A program made the translations under genes and the position numbers. From contig JAQBNU010000027.1 in NCBI GenBank assembly GCA_028288365.1, forward strand, positions 62,001 through 126,000: a DNA stretch of 64,000 bases. Reading direction: 5' to 3'. This stretch comes from Chitinophagaceae bacterium. Its GTDB lineage: Bacteria > Bacteroidota > Bacteroidia > Cytophagales > Cytophagaceae. The stretch's first letter is position 1. Each line of letters begins with the position of its first letter. Below, in pieces: positions 6,100 through 16,400 of the stretch. The notes beneath the pieces are model-generated. The model was not told the DNA's origin and ran no database searches. It worked only from the letters and a program-made list of their open reading frames with translations.

Positions 6100-8499
6100 A
6101 TGAAGAGGAGAATAGCAAAGGTGGTTGTGTTGGGATCAGGCGTCATGGGCTCGCGCATCGCCTGTCATTTTGCCAACATCGGTGTTCAGGTATTGTTGCT
6201 GGACATTGTACCAAAGGAACCCAACGACCAGGAAAAAGCCAAAGGCCTTACTCTGGAAAGCAAAGCAGTCAGAAACCGTATTGTCAATGATGCATTATTG
6301 GCTGCTGTCAAATCCAATCCTTCTCCACTTTATGATCCTGCTTTTGCGCAACGCGTAGAGACGGGTAACTTCGACGATGACATGTCTCGCATCGCTGATT
6401 ACGATTGGGTGTTGGAAGCAGTAGTAGAAAACCTGGACATCAAGAAAAAAGTTTTTGAACAAGTAGAAAAATACAGAAAAGCAGGAACACTCATTACTTC
6501 GAATACATCAGGTATTCCGATGCATGACATGAGTGAAGGACGCAGCGAAGATTTTCGCAAGCATTTCTGCGGCACACACTTTTTCAATCCTCCACGTTAT
6601 TTACAATTGCTGGAGATCATCCCCAATCCTTCTACAGATCCCGAAGTCATTGACTTCTTAATGCATTACGGCGATCGTTTCTTAGGAAAGACTACTGTGT
6701 TGTGTAAAGACACACCGGCGTTCATCGCCAACCGTGTCGGTATTTACAGCATGATGGAGGGTTTGAGTGTCATGACTCAATTGGGTTTGACGGTAGAAGA
6801 AATCGATAAGTTAACAGGCCCTGTAATTGGAAGACCAAAGTCTGCGACCTTCCGTACTATCGACGTGGTAGGTCTTGACACTTTGACGAAAGTCGCTCGC
6901 AATTTGTCAAATCTTCCAAACGATGAAAAGAAAGATTTATTCATTGTTCCGGAATTGCTCAATAAAATGGAAGCCAACAAATGGCTGGGAGACAAGACCG
7001 GACAAGGCTTCTATAAAAAAACAAAAGATGCGAGCGGCAAGACGGATATATTAGTTCTGGATCTGCAAACATTAGAATACAAACAACAAGGCAGACCGAA
7101 GTTTGCGGCGCTTGAAGCAACAAAGACGATTGACGGATTGAAAGATCGCTTCAAAGTATTGTTATCAGGCTCTGACAAAGCCGCTGACTTTTACCGCAAA
7201 ACATTTTTGGGATTGTTTGAATACGTTTCCAAACGCATTCCTGAAATCTCAGATGAATTGTACCGCATAGACGACGCAATGAAAACAGGTTTCGGCTGGG
7301 AACTTGGTCCTTTCGAAACGTGGGATGCTATTGGTTTGGAGCGCAGCATGAAGCTGTTTGAAAAGGAGGGTAAAAAGCCTGCGGCTTGGGTAGAAGAAAT
7401 GATTGCCGCCGGCAACAAATCTTTTTATAAAGCAGAGAATGGATTGAGAAGTTATTACGATGTGGCTTCCAAATCTTATAAAGTCATTCCTGGAACAGAG
7501 TCATTCATCATACTTGACAACTACAGAGAACGCAAACCGGTATTTAAAAATTCTGGTGTAACACTGCACGACATCGGCGACGGTATCTTATGTCTGGAGT
7601 TTCACACGAAAATGAATACACTGGGTGGAGAAGTAGTAGACGGAATCAACAAAGCCATTTCCATTGCAGAAAAAGATTACAGGGGATTAGTGATCGGAAA
7701 CCAGGGACCGAATTTCTCTGCCGGCGCCAACCTCGCGCTGGTACTGATGTACGCGGTGGAACAGGAGTACGATGAAATCGATTTCATGATCCGTTCTTTC
7801 CAGAACACGATGATGAGAGCACGTTATTCTTCTATTCCGGTGGTGGTTGCACCTCATCACCTGACATTGGGTGGTGGTTGCGAAATGACATTACACGCCG
7901 ATCATGTACAGGCTTTATCTGAAACGTATATTGGACTGGTTGAATTTGGAGTCGGCTTGATTCCTGCAGGTGGAGGAACGAAAGAACTGACCTTGAGAGT
8001 ATCCGATTCATTCGAAGACGGAGACATACAACTTAACAATTTGAAAAACGCCTACATGAACATCGCGATGGCTAAAGTAGCGACATCAGCCTACGAAGCC
8101 AAAGCCATGAACATCCTGCGTGACCGCGATACCATTTCTGTTGGTCCACGCATGCAACTGACAGATGCCAAGAATGCAGCAATTGCTTTAGCGGATGCTG
8201 GTTATACGCAACCGAAACAACGCAAAGACATTAAAGTGCTGGGCCGTCAGGCGCTGGGCATGTTCCATGCCGGGGCACACACGATGGTGTCAGGTAAATA
8301 CATCAGCGAACACGATCGTAAAATATCTGAGAAGTTGGCCTACATCATGTGTGGTGGAGATTTGTCTTCTCCGACGTTGGTTTCAGAACAGTATTTGCTG
8401 GATCTGGAAAGAGAAGCTTTCTTGTCACTAACCGGTGAGAAGAAAACCTTGGAGCGCATTCAAAGTATATTAACCAGTGGCAAACCTTTACGCAATTAA
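6100..8499 (+). CDS. fadN: 3-hydroxyacyl-CoA dehydrogenase / enoyl-CoA hydratase, FadN type
   Basis: A 799-residue bifunctional beta-oxidation enzyme. The dehydrogenase half comes first: the Rossmann motif VVLGSGVMGSRIACHFANIG at residues 9-28, HFFNPPRYLQLLEIIP near 165 (catalytic His region), and DTPAFIANRVGIY. The hydratase half follows from about residue 480, with GNQGPNFSAGANL (oxyanion loop), LGGGCEMTLHAD and YIGLVEFGVGLIPAGGGTKE. This order is opposite to E. coli FadB/FadJ and matches Bacillus FadN in layout and length. It forms an operon with the thiolase at 8511 and acyl-CoA dehydrogenase at 9786. Confidence 0.93.
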   Translation: MKRRIAKVVVLGSGVMGSRIACHFANIGVQVLLLDIVPKEPNDQEKAKGLTLESKAVRNRIVNDALLAAVKSNPSPLYDPAFAQRVETGNFDDDMSRIADYDWVLEAVVENLDIKKKVFEQVEKYRKAGTLITSNTSGIPMHDMSEGRSEDFRKHFCGTHFFNPPRYLQLLEIIPNPSTDPEVIDFLMHYGDRFLGKTTVLCKDTPAFIANRVGIYSMMEGLSVMTQLGLTVEEIDKLTGPVIGRPKSATFRTIDVVGLDTLTKVARNLSNLPNDEKKDLFIVPELLNKMEANKWLGDKTGQGFYKKTKDASGKTDILVLDLQTLEYKQQGRPKFAALEATKTIDGLKDRFKVLLSGSDKAADFYRKTFLGLFEYVSKRIPEISDELYRIDDAMKTGFGWELGPFETWDAIGLERSMKLFEKEGKKPAAWVEEMIAAGNKSFYKAENGLRSYYDVASKSYKVIPGTESFIILDNYRERKPVFKNSGVTLHDIGDGILCLEFHTKMNTLGGEVVDGINKAISIAEKDYRGLVIGNQGPNFSAGANLALVLMYAVEQEYDEIDFMIRSFQNTMMRARYSSIPVVVAPHHLTLGGGCEMTLHADHVQALSETYIGLVEFGVGLIPAGGGTKELTLRVSDSFEDGDIQLNNLKNAYMNIAMAKVATSAYEAKAMNILRDRDTISVGPRMQLTDAKNAAIALADAGYTQPKQRKDIKVLGRQALGMFHAGAHTMVSGKYISEHDRKISEKLAYIMCGGDLSSPTLVSEQYLLDLEREAFLSLTGEKKTLERIQSILTSGKPLRN

Positions 8500-8510
8500 T
8501 TTTGACGATC

Positions 8511-9695
8511 ATGGCAAATAGAGAAGTATACATTGTAGCAGGATATAGATCAGCTGTGGGTAAGGCACCGAGAGGAGCATTTCGTTTTTTCAGACCGGAT
8601 GATCTGGGCGCAGCAGTCATTAAGCATTTAGTCGCTTCTGTTCCTCAATTGGACAAAGAGCAAATAGACGATGTCCTTGTTGGCAACGCTACACCCGAAG
8701 CAGAGCAAGGATTGAACATCGGTCGTATGATCGCATTGATGGGTTTGGATACGGTGAAGGTTCCGGGCATGACAGTAAACCGTTATTGCTCTTCCGGATT
8801 GGAAACCATCGCCATCGCCGACGCCAAGATTCGCGCGGGAATGGCGGAGTGCATCATTGCCGGGGGAGTAGAGTGCATGTCTCCGATTCCTTTTGGTGGT
8901 TGGAAGATTGTTCCGAATTATGACGTGACCAAATCAAACCCCGATTACTACTGGGGTATGGGATTGACGGCAGAAGCCGTTGCCAACGATTATAACATTT
9001 CAAGAGAAGATCAGGATGTCTTTTCTTACCAATCACACCTGAAAGCGGCGAAAGCCATCAAAGAAGGAAAATTCAAAGACGATATCGTGCCGATCAAAGT
9101 CACCGAAGTGTATTTGGATGATAAGGAAAAAAGAAAAACACGTGAGTATATTGTAGACACAGACGAGGGACCGAGAGCAGATACATCTACAGAAGCATTG
9201 GCCAAATTGAAACCGGTATTTGCCAATGGCGGTTCAGTAACAGCGGGCAACTCTTCGCAAACATCAGACGGCGCAGCGTTTGTGTTGTTGATGTCTGCTG
9301 ATATGGTAAAAAAATTAAATGTAAAACCCATTGCCCGCTTGGTCTCGTATGCAGTAGCTGGAGTAGAGCCACGCATCATGGGCATTGGTCCGATCGAAGC
9401 CATTCCGAAAGCATTGAAACAAGCCAACTTGACATTAGATCAAATGGATCTGATCGAATTGAACGAAGCGTTTGCTTCTCAATCATTGGCCATCATTCGT
9501 ACATTGGGTCTCAATGAAGAAAAACTGAATGTCAATGGAGGGGCGATTTCACTGGGACACCCGCTGGGATGTACCGGTGCAAAGTTATCGGTACAATTGT
9601 TCAACGAACTCCGCAGGCGCAAGGGCAAGTATGGCATGGTAACCATGTGTGTGGGAACAGGACAGGGTGCAGCCGGAATATTTGAACTACTATAA
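8511..9695 (+). CDS. fadA: Acetyl-CoA acyltransferase (3-ketoacyl-CoA thiolase)
   Basis: A 394-residue thiolase catalysing the last step of beta-oxidation. ATG 8511 (MANREVYIVAG) was chosen over an in-frame TTG at 8502. The nucleophile is C93 in VNRYCSSGLETI. The active-site histidine is in NGGAISLGHPLGCTGAK and the second cysteine in MVTMCVGTGQGAAG near the C-terminus. Eleven bases separate it from the FadN stop. A 90-bp gap to the next gene carries a family B repeat, which may attenuate downstream expression. Confidence 0.95.
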   Translation: MANREVYIVAGYRSAVGKAPRGAFRFFRPDDLGAAVIKHLVASVPQLDKEQIDDVLVGNATPEAEQGLNIGRMIALMGLDTVKVPGMTVNRYCSSGLETIAIADAKIRAGMAECIIAGGVECMSPIPFGGWKIVPNYDVTKSNPDYYWGMGLTAEAVANDYNISREDQDVFSYQSHLKAAKAIKEGKFKDDIVPIKVTEVYLDDKEKRKTREYIVDTDEGPRADTSTEALAKLKPVFANGGSVTAGNSSQTSDGAAFVLLMSADMVKKLNVKPIARLVSYAVAGVEPRIMGIGPIEAIPKALKQANLTLDQMDLIELNEAFASQSLAIIRTLGLNEEKLNVNGGAISLGHPLGCTGAKLSVQLFNELRRRKGKYGMVTMCVGTGQGAAGIFELL

Positions 9696-9715
9696 AAAGA
9701 AAGCGAATATCCTTT

Positions 9716-9740
9716 TCCGCTCTTTCTGTTTCTCCGCTCT
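9716..9740. repeat. Family B repeat (half copy)
   Basis: TTCCGCTCTTTCTG followed by TTTCTCCGCTCT matches the right arm of the family B palindromes at 39035-39058, 36602-36624 and 61092-61104. GAAAGCG at 9709-9715 can pair with CGCTCTTTC. It sits between two genes of the fad operon. Confidence 0.6.
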
Positions 9741-9785
9741 AAACGAAGAATATTACTAATAAACAACACTATAAAACTTACAATT

Positions 9786-11573
9786 ATGGCAGCAACTACT
9801 GATACCAAAAGAACTAAAGGCGGGGAATTCGCCATCCGTCAGTTGGGTTTCAACGATGTATTTATTCCGGAGCAATTTGACGAAGAACAAAAAATGATTG
9901 CTGGCATGGCGAAGGATTTCCTGGCTGCGGAAGTGATTCCAAACTTGGATCGTATCGATGCACAGGAAGCAGGTCTCATGGAATCATTGGTTGAGAAAGC
10001 CGGTGCTTTGGGTTTGTTGGGAACATCTATTCCTGAAAGCTATGGTGGTTTTGGTAAAGACTTTAACACGTCTTTGTTGATGACGGAAACGGTAGGTGCC
10101 GGACACTCCTTCGCTGTAGCGCTTGCGGCACATACAGGGATTGGAACATTACCGATTTTATATTTTGGTAACGATGCACAAAAACAAAAATACCTTCCTA
10201 AGCTGGCGACAGGTGAATGGAAAGCCAGTTATTGTTTGACAGAACCAGGATCTGGTTCGGATGCCTTGGCTGCTAAAACCAAAGCAGTTTTGTCACCGGA
10301 TGGTAACAGCTATATTTTGAACGGTCAGAAAATGTGGATTACCAATGCAGGTTTTGCCAACATCTTCATTGTGTTTGCACAAATTGACGGTGATAAATTT
10401 ACGGGCTTCATTGTTGAAAAAGGTGAAGGATTGACACTCGGAAACGAAGAACATAAAATGGGGATCAAAGGATCTTCTACACGTCAGGTATTTCTAAGTG
10501 ATTGCAAAGTACCGAAAGAAAATGTGTTGGGAGAAATTGGGAAAGGTCACTTGATCGCTTTCAACATTTTGAACATCGGTCGTATTAAGTTGGCTGCAGC
10601 TGCGATTGGCGCCAGCAAGCAGACGAGTACGTTATCTATTCGTTACGCGAAAGAAAGAATTCAATTCAAGCAACCGATCGCTAACTTTGGCGCGATACAA
10701 TATAAATTAGCAGAACAAGCCATTCGTATCTTTGCTTCTGAATCGGCGATGTATCGCGCGGGCATGGACATTCACCATGAAGAGCAACGGTTGGTAGCAG
10801 AAGGAAAATCGGATGAACAAGCGTTGTTGGGTGCCGCACAGGAGTTCGCTATTGAATGTGCGATTTTAAAAGTGGCTGGTTCTGAAACATTAGATTATGT
10901 AGCCGATGAAGGCGTACAAATATTAGGAGGATACGGTTTCTCTGCCGACTATCCAATGGATAGAGCATACCGTGATTCACGTATCAACAGAATCTTTGAA
11001 GGAACAAACGAAATCAACCGCATGCTGATCATGGACATGTTCCTGAAGAAAGCAATGAAAGGTGAGTTGGATCTGATGACTCCGGCCATGGCCATTCAAA
11101 AAGAATTGATGGCTATTCCTGATTTTGGTGAAGAAATGGAAGGCTTGTTTGCAGAAGAACACAAAGCATTGAAAAACTTCAAAAAAGCCTTGTTGATGAT
11201 TGCCGGTTCTGCTGCGCAGAAGTTCATGGATAAACTGGCTACCGAACAAGAAATTTTAATGAACCTGGCTGACATTGCCATCAACATCTACATAGCAGAA
11301 TCTGCGGTATTGCGTGCAGAAAAAGTAGCGAGCATCAAAGGAGAAGAAGCCGCTAAGATTATGGTTCAGATGGCGAAAGTATATGTGTTCGACATGGCAG
11401 ATCAAATCAACATTGCTGGTAAAAACGCGATCAACTCTATGTCTGACGGTGACATGCAACGCATGTTGCTCATGGGCTTGAAACGTTTCACTAAAGTAGC
11501 ACCACTCAACACGAGAGATGCACGCAGAGCGATCGCAGCAAAGTTGATCGACGCGAATCAGTACAGTTTCTAG
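9786..11573 (+). CDS. fadE: Acyl-CoA dehydrogenase, FadE (VLCAD-like) type
   Basis: A 595-residue FAD enzyme that introduces the 2,3 double bond of fatty acyl-CoA. Visible ACAD signatures are YCLTEPGSGSDALAAKT (FAD/substrate loop), LNGQKMWITNAGFANIFIVF, QFKQPIANFGAIQ and LGGYGFSADYPMDRAYRDSR. The catalytic base is E405 in IFEGTNEINRMLI. A further C-terminal domain of about 170 residues makes it longer than the usual 380-residue ACADs and matches the size of Bacillus FadE and mitochondrial VLCAD. A strong terminator at 11603 closes the operon. Confidence 0.93.
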   Translation: MAATTDTKRTKGGEFAIRQLGFNDVFIPEQFDEEQKMIAGMAKDFLAAEVIPNLDRIDAQEAGLMESLVEKAGALGLLGTSIPESYGGFGKDFNTSLLMTETVGAGHSFAVALAAHTGIGTLPILYFGNDAQKQKYLPKLATGEWKASYCLTEPGSGSDALAAKTKAVLSPDGNSYILNGQKMWITNAGFANIFIVFAQIDGDKFTGFIVEKGEGLTLGNEEHKMGIKGSSTRQVFLSDCKVPKENVLGEIGKGHLIAFNILNIGRIKLAAAAIGASKQTSTLSIRYAKERIQFKQPIANFGAIQYKLAEQAIRIFASESAMYRAGMDIHHEEQRLVAEGKSDEQALLGAAQEFAIECAILKVAGSETLDYVADEGVQILGGYGFSADYPMDRAYRDSRINRIFEGTNEINRMLIMDMFLKKAMKGELDLMTPAMAIQKELMAIPDFGEEMEGLFAEEHKALKNFKKALLMIAGSAAQKFMDKLATEQEILMNLADIAINIYIAESAVLRAEKVASIKGEEAAKIMVQMAKVYVFDMADQINIAGKNAINSMSDGDMQRMLLMGLKRFTKVAPLNTRDARRAIAAKLIDANQYSF

Positions 11574-11602
11574 TGTTTTATTCACTGCAATAACATAATG
11601 AA

Positions 11603-11633
11603 GGGCCTCGCTTGTTAGCGGGGCCTTTTTTGT
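11603..11633 (+). terminator. Terminator of the fad operon
   Basis: GGCCTCGC and GCGGGGCC form an 8-bp stem (one G-T pair) around a TTGTTA loop, followed by TTTTTT. It lies 30 bp after the acyl-CoA dehydrogenase stop. Confidence 0.85.
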
Positions 11634-11634
11634 T

Positions 11635-11689
11635 AAGGGACGAGGAACGTAACAAATTGTTGTTCCTCATCCCTCTTAACTCGTCCCTT
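11635..11689. repeat. Family A palindromic repeat
   Basis: AGGGACGAGGAAC (11636-11648) is complementary, with one mismatch, to GTTCCTCATCCCT (11662-11674). A further CTCGTCCCTT ends the element at 11689. It follows directly after a conventional terminator, so it is not needed for that function here. Confidence 0.75.
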
Positions 11690-11838
11690 GCATTACGAAG
11701 AACACAGATTGCTATTATACTGAACCTTTACTTCCATACAAATTCACAACCATTTCTTTTGTAGGGCAGTAAGAAAAAATAATGATAAGAATCACTCGAA
11801 AAAAAGAAGCAATTATACCATTTACCATACAATAGCGT

Positions 11839-11846
11839 TAACTTTG
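11839..11846 (+). promoter_or_regulatory. Bacteroidota-type -7 box TAACTTTG
   Basis: TAACTTTG fits the TAnnTTTG -7 consensus of Bacteroidota and lies 44 bp before the desaturase ATG. No clear TTTG -33 element was found, so the call is tentative. Confidence 0.45.
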
Positions 11847-11889
11847 CAATCCGGTGTGCGTATGCTCATGCGAAATTAAATCTGACCAC

Positions 11890-13002
11890 ATGTCATTTGT
11901 TAAATTAAGATTCATTGATAAAAACCGCTCACAGTTTTTCAATACGGTAAGAACAAGAGTAGATCAATATTTCGAAGAAAAAGGAATTTCAAAAAAGGCC
12001 AATGCCCTGATGATCTTTAAATCGATCTTTTACCTGGGCACTTTCTTTACTTTATACGGCCTTATTCTCTCCAATCAATTCAGTCCGCTTGCGATGTTAT
12101 TCATGGCTTTGGCCATGGGCGCTTTTGCTGCCTTTATAGGATTTAACGTAGCGCATGATGCCATTCACGGTGCCTATAGCTCAAGCGACAGAGTGAACAA
12201 TGTCATGGCAACGTTTTTCAACCTGTTGGGGGCAAATGTTTATGTCTGGAAAGTCACTCATAACGTAGTACACCATACGTACACTAATATTCCCGGTCAT
12301 GACGAAGACCTGGAAATCGCACCGGGCCTGATTCGCGTCACGGAACAGGATCAGTTGAAAGGCATTCACAGGTACCAGCATTATTACGGTTTTTTGCTAT
12401 ACTGCCTGGCTAGCTTATCCTGGGTGTTGCGTAAGGACTACATGAAATTCTTTAAAGAAAAAATTGGTCAGACAGATAACGCCCTGCCTCCTAAAAGTGA
12501 AATCTTCAAACTGTTCTTCTATAAATTTGTGTATTACATCATGTTTATTGTTGTTCCTTTGATTGTACTAGATGTGACCTGGTGGCAGTTTATCATTGGT
12601 TTCTTCGGCATGCATTTCGTAGAAGGATTGGTCCTTGGTCTGGTGTTTCAATTGGCGCATTTGGTAGAAGGCACAGAATTGATCGAAGCCAATGAGGAAG
12701 GAAACATCGAAGAAGCCTGGGCCATCCATCAGATGCAAACGACGGCTAATTTTGCCTCACATAGTTTTATGGCCACCTGGTTATGTGGTGGATTGAACAT
12801 GCAGGTAGAACACCACTTGTTCCCTAAAATTTGTCACATACATTATCCTAAAATCTCAGCCATTGTGAAAGAAACGGCATTGGAGTTTGGTGTACCGTAT
12901 CACGAAAACAGAACCTTCTTAAAAGCCCTTCATTCGCATTATAAAGTGTTGAAGCATTATGGAGCTGATGCTTTAGCACAGAGAAAGTTTATACAGGCTT
13001 AA
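11890..13002 (+). CDS. Membrane fatty acid desaturase (front-end / acyl-lipid type)
   Basis: A 370-residue integral membrane di-iron desaturase. ATG 11890 (MSFVKLRFIDKNRSQFF) is preferred; an upstream in-frame start would place 12 unlikely residues before it and lie too close to the promoter box. All three histidine boxes are present: HDAIH at 89-93, HNVVHH at 124-129 and QVEHH with H308/H309. The leading Q in place of the first H of box three is typical of front-end (delta-5/delta-6-like) and linoleoyl-CoA desaturases. It introduces double bonds into acyl chains, probably for membrane fluidity. Regioselectivity is not predictable. It is monocistronic with its own terminator. Confidence 0.9.
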   Translation: MSFVKLRFIDKNRSQFFNTVRTRVDQYFEEKGISKKANALMIFKSIFYLGTFFTLYGLILSNQFSPLAMLFMALAMGAFAAFIGFNVAHDAIHGAYSSSDRVNNVMATFFNLLGANVYVWKVTHNVVHHTYTNIPGHDEDLEIAPGLIRVTEQDQLKGIHRYQHYYGFLLYCLASLSWVLRKDYMKFFKEKIGQTDNALPPKSEIFKLFFYKFVYYIMFIVVPLIVLDVTWWQFIIGFFGMHFVEGLVLGLVFQLAHLVEGTELIEANEEGNIEEAWAIHQMQTTANFASHSFMATWLCGGLNMQVEHHLFPKICHIHYPKISAIVKETALEFGVPYHENRTFLKALHSHYKVLKHYGADALAQRKFIQA

Positions 13003-13025
13003 TATTTACTAGGCTTCAACCTTCA

Positions 13026-13055
13026 AAAGACCCCGGACTTCGGGGTCTTTTTTTT
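13026..13055 (+). terminator. Terminator of the desaturase gene
   Basis: The 10-bp perfect stem AAAGACCCCG (13026-13035) / CGGGGTCTTT (13041-13050) runs into eight T residues. Confidence 0.92.
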
Positions 13056-13084
13056 GTCGCTTTAACATCAATGGCAAGAAAAAA

Positions 13085-13278
13085 AACACGCTGTTATTTA
13101 AAATGCGGATCTATTTTGGCAGGATTTTAAATTGGAGCATAAGCCTATTTTTTATGATTCTTAAGTGTAACAATTGCCTCTTTTGATCAACAAAATTGTT
13201 CCTGGCATTTAAAAAAGGCAGATTCTCGCTCTGCAACGAACAAGCCCCCTTTATCTTCTATGAAAGGGCTTTTTTTTT
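13085..13278 (+). ncRNA. Candidate small RNA ending at an orphan terminator
   Basis: A 350-bp gap after the desaturase terminator has no open frame but ends in a second strong terminator (13242-13278) with no gene of its own. Upstream lie complementary stretches: AACAATT and AATTGTT bracketing about 20 nt near 13170-13200, and GCGGATCT near 13104 facing AGATTCTCGC near 13221. This suggests an independent transcript of about 150-190 nt. No family was recognised. The rest of the gap, 13279-13409, shows nothing clear. Confidence 0.35.
13242..13278 (+). terminator. Orphan terminator
   Basis: AAGCCC(C)CTTT (13242-13252) pairs with AAAGGGCTT (13263-13271) and is followed by a run of T. No coding gene lies between it and the previous terminator 190 bp upstream. 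Confidence 0.8.
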
Positions 13279-13409
13279 CGGTAAGATCTGATTTGGACGA
13301 TACAATCATTTTTTGACAGATCAGCAGATCATTAACTTTTACAAAACCCACACCGTAGAATTCCAATGCTTTAACTTTTTTAGAAATACGCTTTTAACCA
13401 GAACGGAAA

Positions 13410-16400
13410 ATGAAAACAGTTTTTTATTGGATGAGCCTGTGGCTTTTGCTGTACGCTACTCCTTCGCAAGCTTTGACTTTTGTAGTGGATAACCTACTGA
13501 ATGCGGACCCTGGTGGGGTTTATGTCGTTGGAGACGGAACCAACACCCTTCGTAAATGTATTCGTTTGGCAAATGCGAATGCGGGTCTTGACAACATCAA
13601 CTTTAATATAGCAACAGGACCGTTTATTATTTTAAGCGCTTCGACTTTAACTGTTACTGATCCTGTAAACATCAACGGTTACTCGCAACCGGGTGCTGCA
13701 GCTGGTAGCTTATTGATCCAACTCGTGGCGTCGGCTAACGGCATCCAGCTACTTTCGCTCAATGCCGGTTCGGACGGTAGCACCATCCGAGGTCTGGTGA
13801 TGTATACCAACAATACGGGAACCGTCGCCATACAGGCTAATAGCAGCAATAATCATGTTATTTCAGGAAACTATATAGGTACTGATATTACAGGAGCTTC
13901 AAGAGGTGGTACCACGTCTTTACAAAATGGTATAGATCTTAATGGAGCTACAGGATGCACCATCGGAGGGACTTCCGGTGCCATTACACGTAATATTGTT
14001 TCCTGTTGTTCCAGCATCGCAGTACGTATTCGTTCTACCTCAACAAATACTACCGTTCAGGGGAATTATATCGGCACTACAGTTACAGGTAATGCGATTC
14101 CTGCGGTAGCCAATGGCAACAATGCCATTGACATCAATAGCAGTAACAATCAATTGATCGGGGGAAGTGTATATGCTGCCCGCAATGTTATTGGGGGAAG
14201 TACGATTGGCATCAATGTACAAACCTGTGCGACTCTAACAATCAAAGGCAACATGATTGGCATCGGTGCAAATGGTACTACCGCGTTGGCAAATACTGCT
14301 CAAGGTATACGTGTACAGAGTACCTGTTCCGCGGTAACGATCGGTGGAGGCTTGCGTCCTGAACGAAACGTGATTTCGTCCAATGGCAACGACGGCATTA
14401 ACATGAGCGGAACAATTACCGGCCTTACCATTCAAAACAACTACATCGGCTTTGACTCTTTGGGTGTACTAGCGAGAGGCAACAACGGTGATGGGATAGA
14501 TGTCAGCAATGCAAGTACCATACTCGTGGGAGGATCAACGTATAATTTGCGCAACGTCATAGGAAACAATACCGCAGTTGGTTTGAAGTTAACAACCAGT
14601 ACCGTTTCTACCGTGATCAAAGGAAACTTCATTGGATTGGGTGCTGACGGCAGTACATCTGCTGGAAATACTAGTCAGGGCATGAACATTAGTACCGCTG
14701 TAGCAGTCGTCGTTGGTGGTCCCTTAACTGCTGAACGAAATGTAGTGGGAGCAAATGGCAACGATGGTATACAAGTCAATCCAGCGACTGGCCTTACCAT
14801 TCAAAACAACTACATCGGCTTCGACTCCACAGGTATCTTATCAAGACCTAATGCTGGCGACGGTATGGAGCTCGACAACAGTTCTAGCGTATTGATAGGA
14901 GGCACCGCTTATAACTTGCGCAATGTCATCGGCAACAATACACAAGATGGAATTAGGATGTCAAACAGTACTGTTTCTGTCACTATCAAAGCCAATTTCA
15001 TTGGGCTTACTGCCAAAGGAGCGGCGGCCGGTAATGGAAGTGTAGGTATTCAAGTCTCCACGGCTACAGCAGTCACGATTGGTGGTCCGACCGTTTACGA
15101 AAGAAATGTCATCGGTTCCAACAACGGCGATGGAATGACATTAAATATCATCACCGGACTAACGATACAAAACAATTACATCGGTTTTGACACTCTCGGT
15201 TTGGCAGCCAGGGGGAATGCCGGCGATGGTATTGAAGTCTCGGGAAGCAGCAGCAGTACGGTCCTCATAGGTGGAAGTACGTACAACCTGCGCAACGTCA
15301 TCGGTAACAATACACAGGATGGTCTTCGTCTCAACAATATATTAGTATCTCTGATAGTTAAAGGAAATTTCATTGGACTCTCTCTCAATGGCACGGCTGC
15401 ACCCAATGCAAACAACGGTGTAGACGTTAACACCGCTGTCAATGTATCAATTGGAGGATTGTTGGTACAGGAGCGAAACATTGTTTCTTCCAATACACAA
15501 CGAGGCATCACGATCAATACAGCTAGTCCTGTTACGATACAAAATAATTATGTAGGTACTGATTCCACCGGTATGATAAATAGGGGCAATGGTCAGCGGG
15601 GCATTAGTGTTTCTCAATGTGCCAGTAACTTGGTGATTGGAGGTACAGTGTTTGCTGCGCGAAACATCTCTTCTAGTAACGGACAAATTGGCGTTGCTTA
15701 CGATAACAGCCCCGGAGCATTATTGAAAGGGAATTTCATCGGAGTCGCGAAAGACGGAATTACAGCAATGGGTAATGGTCAGCAAGGTGTATTAGTTTCC
15801 AATTGCAACAGCACCATCATCGGTGGATCTACACTGGCTGAACGCAACATCGTGTCTTCCAATACCGGCCGGGGTATAGAGATCACCAATAGCAATTCCA
15901 TTACCGTCGTTAATAATTACATTGGTGTGGACTCTACTGGTATGGCGGCCAGAGGCAATAACAACAATGGTCTTACGGTCTCCAATTGTTTAGATCCTGT
16001 CATTGGTGGAATAGCTCAGGGAAATTTGATCAGCAATAACATGGGACATGGCATCTCTATCCAGGGAACCTCTTCACGCGCCATTGTTAAAGGAAACATC
16101 ATTGGTTTTGCGGTGAATGGAAATACGGCGATGGGGAATACCGCCGGTCATGGATTGGAAATAAACGCCAGTATCAACGCCGTCGTCGGAGGTACTGCAG
16201 TGGCAGAACGCAACCTGATCGGTAATAATTTTAACCACGGTATTCGTGTCAATGCTTCCAGTGGAGTAACGATTCAAGGAAACTACATCGGTGTAGATGT
16301 GACAGGATTATTGGCGCGTGGCAACGGAATGACCAACAGCAACAACGGCATCGATGCCGATCAGTCGGCTAACTTAGTGATTGGTGGTACTACATACAGT

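Noticed and set aside
15176-15517. Minus-strand frames of 60-113 codons within the beta-helix gene
   Set aside because: They follow the repeat periodicity of the real plus-strand gene and have no start signals; they are shadows.
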